A stretch of 64,000 nucleotides of DNA from Haliscomenobacter hydrossis DSM 1100 (GTDB taxonomy: Bacteria > Bacteroidota > Bacteroidia > Chitinophagales > Saprospiraceae). Below are positions 24,092 through 31,483 of this stretch, in pieces. The notes beneath the pieces are model-generated. The model did not search any database. It was not told the origin of the DNA and saw only the letters and a program-made list of their open reading frames with translations. The first letter of the stretch is position 1. Each line of letters starts with the position of its first letter. The position numbers were made by a program, and so were the translations under genes. Location of the stretch: positions 4,713,001 to 4,777,000 of the forward strand of contig NC_015510.1 of the NCBI RefSeq assembly GCF_000212735.1, given 5' to 3'.

Positions 24092-26416
24092 TCACTCCAA
24101 AATAATTACCAAATCTTTCAGCGCCTGGTTCCGCATCACCTGCAGCGACAATCTCCCCGTCCACAACACTTTTTCGTACAAAAGTAGTAGCGATTCTGCG
24201 TGGGTGACCAATTCCCCATTGGCCTTGCGGATCACATCCCCTTTCAATAGGCCAGATTTGGCCAACGGTGATTTTGCCGACAACTCCAGTACAATCACGC
24301 CATTTTCGTCGGGTAACCCATAAGCAGAACGATCGCCAAGGCCGTTAATCGATTTGATTTTGGCATTCAGCCAACTCAGTTCTTTGAAGGTTTTTTCGTT
24401 GGAAATAAACAAAAGATCCGGGATACGCGGCTGGGCGGCTAATTTTTTCAAAGTGGGCTTTTGTACCCCAAAACGATCCATCGGGAAATTTTCAAATCCG
24501 ATCTCAAAGGCTTTAGATCCTTTGCTTAGGGTAAAATCAGCCTCGACAGGGTTGACAAAATGCAACTCGCCAGCGATGCTCGAAGAATCAGTGCCCTTGC
24601 TTCTGGCTTTGTCCAAATCAGTCGCAGTGCTAAAAAAATTGTAGTCGATGGTTTTACCCCAATCGTTTACCCCAATCGGGAAATATGCCCGCATGAACAC
24701 ATTGCGCTGGATAACATCACCGCTATTTTTAAACCAGACGTGGGGATGTAAGGAATTGTTGATAAAAATGTTGTTCTCGGCTACCCGGAAATAGCCCTCG
24801 CGCAATTTTAATCCTCCTTTTAAAAAAACGTTGTTGTAGATGTGGTAATTGGAGCTGCCGTCGTCGAGGTCTACGTCCCAGCCGTGGTCGCAACGAAAGC
24901 GGTTGTTGCGGATGATGGTGGTGTATTGGGCGTCCAGCAAAGCCAGGGAGATGTCGTTGTCGTTGTTAAAATGCCAGTAGCGGTCGCGGCCCCAAGAGTT
25001 GAAAGCGCCATGATCGCTGGTTTCGAGCACGGTTTCAAAGGCATCGTTGTATTCGATGAGGTGACCGCCAAAGGCACCGTCACCCACATTGATGGCCGCA
25101 CGGGGCACTTGATAAATGCTGTTGTGCCGAACCGTAATTTGCGCGGCCACCTGAATTTGTACGCCAGCCACCTGTTTTTCTACCCGCCCAATGTGGTGAA
25201 TGAGGTTGTCTTCAATCAGGCATTGACGAGGGTACAAATGATTGTTGGGGCCCGGTACGTAGTCCATTTGATCGGGAGGAATCACTTTTTCGTACCGATT
25301 GGGCACAGATCGCACCGCTGAGGTATCACCCACCAAACAGATGGCACTGGCTCCAATGTCATAAAAATGGCAACCTCGAATAATGGCGTTCAAGTTGTAA
25401 CGGTTGATGAACAAGGCATTGCCGCCTAAATCATTGAATGTACAATCTGAAATGGTACAGTTTTCGGTGTTTTCAAATACTACTGCTGCACCGCGATAAA
25501 TGCACCAGTCACTACGCAGCAGGGGTTCGTATTTTTCCATAAACGTACGTTCGGCATTTACGAAGTGAATGCCTTTGATGCTGACGTTTTTGAGGGGTTC
25601 TTCTTCTTGTCCTTTGAGCTCAATCAAGTGTTTGAGGGCAGAAATTTCGATTTTGGCTGTGGCTAGATTGAGGCCGGGTGGCGGGAAAAAATACAGTGTT
25701 TTTTCGGCTTCATTGAAATACCATTCCCCCGGCGCGTCCAATTCTTCAAAAATGTTTTCCACAAAACGATACTTGGTGTGCATGGCCGAAGGGCGGTTGT
25801 TTTGGGTGCCGCCATCCAGCAGGAGCTCGTTTCCCTTTTTTCCGGTGATGCGGTACTGAAATCCGCCCCATTGCCCGGCGTGCATGGCGTGTACGAAACC
25901 ATTTTTGGGATTGCTCCAGCGATTAACCCGCTCGGGAGCGATGGCATCGGTGGCGAAGCCATTGAAGATCTTCACGGTATCGGTATAATTGGGATAGCGG
26001 GCTAAAACCTGTAATTTCCCATTCACAAAAAGTTGCTCAAAGGCGGGGTTGTCCAGTTGGGCTTTCCACAAGTTGTCGCTGGTTTTTTGCCATTGTAGGC
26101 GGACTCTTTTGCCTCCGCTGAGGGTGACTGCGCCTTGCTGGTAATTGAAGACACTGAGGGTTTTGCCCTTCCATTTTGAGGCATCTATGACCAGGGTTTT
26201 GCCCAGATAATGGGTTCCGGCGAACAATTGGATGTCAATAGATGGTGCTTTAGCGTTTTGCGCCAGGCTCAGGGCTTTTTCAAGCGTGGCTACAGGGGTT
26301 TGTAGTGTTCCTGTATTATGATCTTTGCCTGTTGGGGAGACGTAAATGGTACTTTGAGCAGGAGATTGGGCGATGAACAAACAAAGACCAATGAATAGGT
26401 AGAAGGGTTTTTTCAT
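24092..26416 (-). CDS. Secreted right-handed beta-helix protein with C-terminal PDZ-like domain
   Basis: The protein has 774 residues from ATG 26416; an upstream TTG at 26425 would add three. It has a signal peptide ending in AQ, then IYVSPTGKDHNTGT, the typical start of pectin-lyase-like beta-helix proteins. Parallel beta-helix repeats cover about 250-600 (NCTISDCTFNDLGGNALFI, NAIIRGCHFYDIGASAICL). Residues about 690-774 form a PDZ-like domain (GVIVLELSAKSPLAKSGLLKGDVIRKANG). The helix probably binds or cleaves a polysaccharide. No lyase catalytic triad could be assigned. The PDZ tail is unusual for this class. Confidence 0.8.
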   Translation of the reverse strand: MKKPFYLFIGLCLFIAQSPAQSTIYVSPTGKDHNTGTLQTPVATLEKALSLAQNAKAPSIDIQLFAGTHYLGKTLVIDASKWKGKTLSVFNYQQGAVTLSGGKRVRLQWQKTSDNLWKAQLDNPAFEQLFVNGKLQVLARYPNYTDTVKIFNGFATDAIAPERVNRWSNPKNGFVHAMHAGQWGGFQYRITGKKGNELLLDGGTQNNRPSAMHTKYRFVENIFEELDAPGEWYFNEAEKTLYFFPPPGLNLATAKIEISALKHLIELKGQEEEPLKNVSIKGIHFVNAERTFMEKYEPLLRSDWCIYRGAAVVFENTENCTISDCTFNDLGGNALFINRYNLNAIIRGCHFYDIGASAICLVGDTSAVRSVPNRYEKVIPPDQMDYVPGPNNHLYPRQCLIEDNLIHHIGRVEKQVAGVQIQVAAQITVRHNSIYQVPRAAINVGDGAFGGHLIEYNDAFETVLETSDHGAFNSWGRDRYWHFNNDNDISLALLDAQYTTIIRNNRFRCDHGWDVDLDDGSSNYHIYNNVFLKGGLKLREGYFRVAENNIFINNSLHPHVWFKNSGDVIQRNVFMRAYFPIGVNDWGKTIDYNFFSTATDLDKARSKGTDSSSIAGELHFVNPVEADFTLSKGSKAFEIGFENFPMDRFGVQKPTLKKLAAQPRIPDLLFISNEKTFKELSWLNAKIKSINGLGDRSAYGLPDENGVIVLELSAKSPLAKSGLLKGDVIRKANGELVTHAESLLLLYEKVLWTGRLSLQVMRNQALKDLVIILE

Positions 26417-26575
26417 TCTTTGCAAATTTGGGCTTCAAAAGATATTTTTTGTAAAATAGCACCTGAACAAAAAAAATACAACTGGACTAGAGAAAATAGA
26501 GAAAATTACCGGGTCATCCCGCGCGTTTTATCCTGCTAAAAACTGCTTTCTCAACGGCAGCAAAGCTTTGAATTT

Positions 26576-26583
26576 TATATTTG
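26576..26583 (+). promoter_or_regulatory. Candidate -7 element (TATATTTG) of the sulfatase gene
   Basis: It matches the Bacteroidota TAnnTTTG consensus, 16 nt before the sulfatase start. No clear -33 TTG element is present at the expected distance. Confidence 0.45.
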
Positions 26584-26599
26584 CACTAAAACCATTACC

Positions 26600-28027
26600 A
26601 TGAAATCTGTGCTAAGCTATATCTTTTTTTGGAGCATCGCCTGTTGTATGCTGGCACAAACATCCAAACCCAATATCCTCGTCCTGTTTACGGACGACCA
26701 TACTTATAGTGCAGTAGGAGCTTTGGGCAATAAAGTGGTCAAAACGCCCAACATGGACGAACTGGTAAAAAATGGAACCACTTTCACCAGGGCCAGTTGC
26801 CTGGGTGGAAAACACGGCGCGTTGTGTGTGGTCAGCCGGGCAGGAATCATGACCGGGCGTTACCTCAACAGTTTGCAAGGCGGAGCCGATGTGATTCCCC
26901 CTGATCAGATCATGCTGCCCGAACAGTTGAAAAAGCAGGGTTATAAAACCTTTGCCACCGGAAAATGGCACAACGACAAAGCCTCGTACACCCGGGCTTT
27001 TGACGAAGCGGACAACATCTTTTTGGGAGGCATGCACTTCCCCAAAGAAGGCGGCCATGAGCATGCCAATTTGTATCATTTTGACCCGACAGGCAAGTAC
27101 CCCCAAGAAACGCAATGGAGTGCGGAGCAGTTTTCGAGCAACATGTACGCCGATGCAGCCATTGCCTATTTGAATCAAAACAAAGGGGGGCAACAGCCAT
27201 TTTTTGCGTATGTCGCTTTCACTTCGCCGCACGATCCGCGCACTCCTCCTGCGCCTTACGACAAAATGTACGACCCCAATGACATCCCCTTGCCCAAGAA
27301 TTACCTTCCGCAACACCCCTTCGACAATGGGGAAATACGCGTGCGCGACGAACAATTGTTGCCCCTTCCCCGTACCCCTGAAATGGTCAAAAAAGACCTT
27401 GCAGCCTATTACGGAATGATTTCAGAAGTAGATGCCCAAATTGGTCGGATCATCCAAACCCTCAAAGCCAATGGCCAATACGACAATACCCTCATTATTT
27501 TTGCGGGCGACAATGGGTTGGCCGTCGGTTCACACGGCCTGGTTGGCAAACAAAGTTTGTACGAACACAGCATGCGGATACCCTTGGTCATGGTAGGACC
27601 GAATATTCCCAAAAACAAAAAGACCGATGCACTTTGCTACCTGTCGGATATTTTTCCAACCGTTTGCAGTTATCTAAACATAGAAAAGCCCGCTTCGAGC
27701 GAGGGTAAAAATTTATTGGAGGCGATTCACAATCCAACAACCGCATTGAGAAAAACCATTTACTACAAGTACCGAGATATTCAGCTAGCCGTTCGCACGG
27801 ATGACAATTGGAAATTGATCAAGTACAATGTGAATGGGGTTGAACATCGGCAATTGTTTAACCTCAATAAAGACCCTTTTGAAACCAAAAATCTGGCGGA
27901 TGCTAAAAAATACCAGTCAAAATTGGCCGAAATGACCGAGGTTTTGAAAACCGAAATGACTTTTTATCACGACAATTTAGATCTCAACAAGCCGAATTGG
28001 GGTAAAGCGGAGAAAAAGGGTAAATAA
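26600..28027 (+). CDS. Secreted sulfatase (S1 family) with non-canonical formylglycine motif
   Basis: The 475-residue protein has a signal peptide (..CMLAQ). Sulfatase features are NILVLFTDDH with metal ligands D32/D33, KTPNMDEL, TGKWH, FTSPHDPR, DNTLIIFAGDNGLAVGSHG and the HSMRIPLVMVGP strand. The activation motif reads C76-V-V-S-R followed by xxxMTGR, where the family norm is C-x-P/A-S-R; Pro/Ala is replaced by Val. Whether it is converted to formylglycine is uncertain. It is the only plus-strand gene inside the degradation block and has its own promoter. It probably removes sulfate esters from the target glycan. Confidence 0.88.
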   Translation: MKSVLSYIFFWSIACCMLAQTSKPNILVLFTDDHTYSAVGALGNKVVKTPNMDELVKNGTTFTRASCLGGKHGALCVVSRAGIMTGRYLNSLQGGADVIPPDQIMLPEQLKKQGYKTFATGKWHNDKASYTRAFDEADNIFLGGMHFPKEGGHEHANLYHFDPTGKYPQETQWSAEQFSSNMYADAAIAYLNQNKGGQQPFFAYVAFTSPHDPRTPPAPYDKMYDPNDIPLPKNYLPQHPFDNGEIRVRDEQLLPLPRTPEMVKKDLAAYYGMISEVDAQIGRIIQTLKANGQYDNTLIIFAGDNGLAVGSHGLVGKQSLYEHSMRIPLVMVGPNIPKNKKTDALCYLSDIFPTVCSYLNIEKPASSEGKNLLEAIHNPTTALRKTIYYKYRDIQLAVRTDDNWKLIKYNVNGVEHRQLFNLNKDPFETKNLADAKKYQSKLAEMTEVLKTEMTFYHDNLDLNKPNWGKAEKKGK

Positions 28028-28050
28028 GCTCTTCGTAACTGGTTCAGCCC

Positions 28051-28821
28051 CTAAAACTTATACTCTACCCCGGCCGGCAGCGCCTCCACTGCCAGCTTCA
28101 TCCACTTTCCGTCAATTTTGATGACCACAATTTTGTTGTCTTTGTCGTAAAAAATGGTGCCGTCGCCACTGTCCTTGAGTTCTTTGTAGTTCACGTATTT
28201 GGCGTCTTTTTCGGCGTTGGTTTCGTCATCGCCAGCGGGTTTGGTTTCCAGCAGGTCTTCCTTGCCGATGGCCCCCAGGGTAAAGGCATTGCTGAGTTTT
28301 AGGGAGCCGTAAAAAATGGCTTTGTCGCGGCCAAACAAGAAGGAATGTTGCCGCACATCCGAGCCAATTTTGAACCAGTTGTAGGCCGATTCGCTGTGGT
28401 TGTACACCGTGCCGTAGTAGTACAGTTCGGCCACGGGTTTATTTTCTTCCACGTGTTTGTTGACCAGCATGGTGATGCGCGATTTGTCGTCTTTGGCATA
28501 CCCTTCAAAGACGTGATAGCCCCAGCGTTTTTTGTTCTTCTCATCGGGGTTGCCGCGCACTTGTACCATGTACGGGGTGCTGAGGATGCCGTTGACGTTG
28601 CTGTACATGGGCGTTAGTGCCGGATTAAAGCCAAAACTATAGCCGCGTTCTTTCCAACGAAACCAGCTGGTGTCGATGTCAGAGCTGAGTTCAACGCGTT
28701 TGGAACTGGAGCGTGGGCTTCCCGCCAGGATGTTGTAGTACTTGTTGGGCTTGGGTGCTTTTTGGGCAAATACAGCTTGCGCAACAAGCAGGAAAAGGAG
28801 CATAATTTTGAACGGTCTCAT
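28051..28821 (-). CDS. Secreted protein of unknown function
   Basis: The 256-residue protein has a clear signal peptide (MRPFKIMLLFLLVAQAVFAQ). I do not recognise the family. The mature part is lysine- and tyrosine-rich and probably beta-rich: YSFGFNPALTPMYSNVNG, KKRWGYHVFEGYAKDDKSRITM, VAELYYYGTVYNHSESAYNWF. It contains an acidic stretch near 205-215 (GDDETNAEKDAKY) and no cysteines. It is convergent with the sulfatase gene (24 bp apart) and lies downstream of the GH36-like gene on the same strand, so it may be part of the glycan block. No catalytic motif was seen. Confidence 0.75.
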   Translation of the reverse strand: MRPFKIMLLFLLVAQAVFAQKAPKPNKYYNILAGSPRSSSKRVELSSDIDTSWFRWKERGYSFGFNPALTPMYSNVNGILSTPYMVQVRGNPDEKNKKRWGYHVFEGYAKDDKSRITMLVNKHVEENKPVAELYYYGTVYNHSESAYNWFKIGSDVRQHSFLFGRDKAIFYGSLKLSNAFTLGAIGKEDLLETKPAGDDETNAEKDAKYVNYKELKDSGDGTIFYDKDNKIVVIKIDGKWMKLAVEALPAGVEYKF

Positions 28822-28929
28822 TTTTATCGGTATTTAAAATGGAAAATAAATAGACTTGAGGTGAGTTGAATATCACGCAATTGATAAAATTTCGGTTCAA
28901 GCAAGTTTGTGATTTTTTGAGTGAAGAGT

Positions 28930-29055
28930 ACATGAGTACATGAGTTACGAGTTTTGAAGTAAGCTACCGCAGCAACTTTGACCAAAGCGGTGTCTAAGTT
29001 GCTGCGGTAGCCTACTTCAAAACTCATGTACTCATGTATTCGTCACTCGTAACTC
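28930..29055. repeat. Intergenic palindrome, 30-bp near-perfect core arms
   Basis: The core arms at 28949-28978 and 28996-29025 match at 29 of 30 positions. The inner core GCTACCGCAGC...GCTGCGGTAGC resembles that of 3691-3767, and both loops contain TCTAAGT. Outer flanks are tandem ACATGAGT units and their inverted counterparts. It occupies most of the 320-bp gap 28822-29141, where no gene is seen. Confidence 0.85.
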
Positions 29056-29141
29056 AAAAGAATCTTATTCCAAAATCATTAGGCAATTCACCAACTGCCT
29101 GATCATCAACTTACCTCAAGTCTAATAACAATTGAGCAGCC

Positions 29142-31310
29142 TTACTCTATCACAAACCAGGTATACCCCTCCGGTTCAATGCTAAACGTAAGTTCCACTT
29201 CGTAATTCCGATTGAGGACGTATTTTTTGGGTGCACCATCTTTTTCTTTGATGGTGGCCGTACTGGTCAAACCCGTGTAATACAGTGGCACTTTGATGGT
29301 TCGGGTCATTTTCTCTTTCGTCGGGTTGTACAGCATCACAAAACCCTTTTGTTTGAGCAAAGGGTTGACGTGGATGAAGCCATCCCAATCCCGACCGTCG
29401 GCACGGCGCAAATGGATCATGTCGGCGTTCAGGATTTCGCGGTATTTTTTGTACCAGCTGATCGTTCGTGCCACCATGGCGCGGGTAGCTTCCGAGTCGT
29501 ACAGCCGTGGGCCGCGGTAACAGGCCTGTACCCCCGCGCCGTAATATTGCACCATCAACTGCTCGTAGTCGCGCAGGTGCTCACTCAGGGGTTCGAGGAT
29601 GGCTTCGGGGCCGCCGCCCTGGTAGCGGGTCAGGGGCACAAAACCCCAGCTCATTGAGCCCGTTTTTTCGATGGTGCCATCGTGGATGTTCTGGCGGTTG
29701 AGGATGCGTTGTTGTTCGCGCGACAAGGAAAAATTGACCTCGCGGTAGCCGATGGCAATTTTATGGGTGCCGTCTAAAAAATACCAGTCGGGCGCATTGA
29801 TGTACACCCCGTGCTCATTCAGCCAGCGGTACAGCTCTTTTTGGATGTCCATTTGTCGCCATTGTGAGTCGTCCAGTCCGGTATGGCCGGGGTGGGTCGT
29901 GGAGGCGCAGACGTCGCCGGGGTAGGGACCGTCGTTTTCCCAGATGTCGAATCCGGTTTTTGCAAAAAAAGTCTTGATTTTATCACGAAACCCCAGTCCC
30001 CAGTTGCTGCCAAAACAAGGCGCGTTGCCAAAAAACGCCCCACCGGGTTTGCCCGTTTTGGGATCGACCACGTCATCGGCGTCGCTGATGCGGCGGGAGC
30101 TGAAGAGGGCGTACCCACCCAACAAAATGCCTTTGCTGTGCGCGTAATCGGCCAGTTCTTTCCAGCGTTGGATGTTGGTGGCGCTGGTGTCTTCCATGTT
30201 GAGGTGACTGCCAAAGCTGAGGATGACGGCCTCGTAGCCAGTATTCGCACATTGGTCAATGCTGTTGCGCACTTCCTGGTCATTTTTGCTGACCAGGTGC
30301 ATGAAGATGGGGTTTTGGGTCGTCCAGGGCGCGATGGCCCGGTACATTTTGCGGATCATCAGGCCGCGGCGCTGGCGGTCATAGCTGTCCATCAGCAGTT
30401 CGTGGGTCCTGACGGATTTGAACACCTCACCGGGGCGCAGCACAATGCCGGGGGCTTTTTCGGGGTAAATCTCCAGCAAGCAAGGCGTTTCGTAATTGTA
30501 GTTGACCTGAGAGGTGTAGGCCGCATCGGTTTTCCAATGCGTGGTTTGGTCGCTGATGTCGTAACGCATGGCGTTGTTGAAGGCGTAGTTGGTTTCAATG
30601 TAGATGCCGTGCTGTTTTTTCATTTCTTCGGGCTTGCCCACTACGGCGCTTTCTTCTTCAACCAGCGCCAGGACTTCATTGACCACGCGGTTCAACTTCA
30701 AGTCTTTGGTACTTTTGTTCTCGATGGATATCCACTTGACAATCAGAGGCAACCCATCATAGAGCTCATAATGTACGTTGACTTGCAAGCCACTCAGCGC
30801 AGGTGCTTGGGCCAGGTATTTGCAGGTGAGCAGTTTTCCCGTCGGTTGGGTTTTGTTCAACGTCCAGGTATTGGCTTTCCAGTTGATGGAGGGTTTAATC
30901 GCTTCTACGGAATGGCTTTGGAACACAAAATCTTCCTTCCCCAGCTCCAACTTGTCCAGCCACTCGGGCAGCAGGTAAGCATTTTCTTTTTGACCGAGGA
31001 GCCCGCCGACGTTGTATTCCACGCCGTCGACGCTGATTTTGGCTTCGGGTTTTACGGCGCGCAAAAGTTGCTGCCCGTTGGAGAGATTTTTATAATCAAA
31101 ACAGGCCAGGTTGGCGCCTATTCTGAATACCCGTTTGACCAGACCGTTGTACAAGATGATGTTTTTACCCTCTACAATGACCTCGGCTTTTTGAGAAAAA
31201 GGCGTAACCAACCAATCGGTGCTGGTCAGTTTGTCGTAACGCGCCAGGGTGTTTTGGGCGAACAATTGGTTGATGGAAAACAGGGTTAGGGCAAAAAGAA
31301 AGTGCTTCAT
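29142..31310 (-). CDS. Secreted GH36-like (clan GH-D) alpha-galactosidase-type hydrolase
   Basis: The 722-residue protein has a signal peptide (..NQLFAQ). An N-terminal beta-sandwich (about 30-320) precedes a TIM barrel (about 330-640). The barrel has YEAVILSFGSHLNMEDT, GILLGGYALFSS and TGFDIWENDGPYPGD, with candidate nucleophile D455 or D460, and VNFSLSREQQRILN. A beta-sandwich tail ends in YTWFVIE. The pattern fits GH36 and related clan GH-D enzymes, which release terminal alpha-linked sugars. It lies in the same-strand group with the GH31, alginate-lyase-family and GH88 genes. Linkage and sugar are unknown. Confidence 0.72.
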   Translation of the reverse strand: MKHFLFALTLFSINQLFAQNTLARYDKLTSTDWLVTPFSQKAEVIVEGKNIILYNGLVKRVFRIGANLACFDYKNLSNGQQLLRAVKPEAKISVDGVEYNVGGLLGQKENAYLLPEWLDKLELGKEDFVFQSHSVEAIKPSINWKANTWTLNKTQPTGKLLTCKYLAQAPALSGLQVNVHYELYDGLPLIVKWISIENKSTKDLKLNRVVNEVLALVEEESAVVGKPEEMKKQHGIYIETNYAFNNAMRYDISDQTTHWKTDAAYTSQVNYNYETPCLLEIYPEKAPGIVLRPGEVFKSVRTHELLMDSYDRQRRGLMIRKMYRAIAPWTTQNPIFMHLVSKNDQEVRNSIDQCANTGYEAVILSFGSHLNMEDTSATNIQRWKELADYAHSKGILLGGYALFSSRRISDADDVVDPKTGKPGGAFFGNAPCFGSNWGLGFRDKIKTFFAKTGFDIWENDGPYPGDVCASTTHPGHTGLDDSQWRQMDIQKELYRWLNEHGVYINAPDWYFLDGTHKIAIGYREVNFSLSREQQRILNRQNIHDGTIEKTGSMSWGFVPLTRYQGGGPEAILEPLSEHLRDYEQLMVQYYGAGVQACYRGPRLYDSEATRAMVARTISWYKKYREILNADMIHLRRADGRDWDGFIHVNPLLKQKGFVMLYNPTKEKMTRTIKVPLYYTGLTSTATIKEKDGAPKKYVLNRNYEVELTFSIEPEGYTWFVIE

Positions 31311-31329
31311 GGCTTGTTGTTGGTTAAAG

Positions 31330-31437
31330 TCTAAGGTGTCTCTTAGGTGTCTGTGGGTACTTAGGTGGTGAAATAATACTTTGCTATACAGGTCTTTTTT
31401 TCTTTTTTCACTACCTTAGAAACCATAGACACCTTAA
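31330..31437. repeat. Imperfect intergenic palindrome with AGGTGTCT units
   Basis: The left side has CTAAGGTGTCT, CTTAGGTGTCTG and CTTAGGTGGTGAAA. The right side has TTTCACTACCTTAGAAACCATAGACACCTT in inverted orientation. It lies between the GH31 and GH36-like genes. Confidence 0.65.
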
Positions 31438-31483
31438 GTTATGCATGTACAACGCTTGACGATATAAATTTGAATTAGCAAAA

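Noticed and set aside
29883-31289. 468-codon plus-strand ORF opposite the GH36-like gene
   Set aside because: It mirrors the codon structure of a well-supported hydrolase. It is rich in Val/Gly/Phe as expected of an antisense frame and lacks any family motif.
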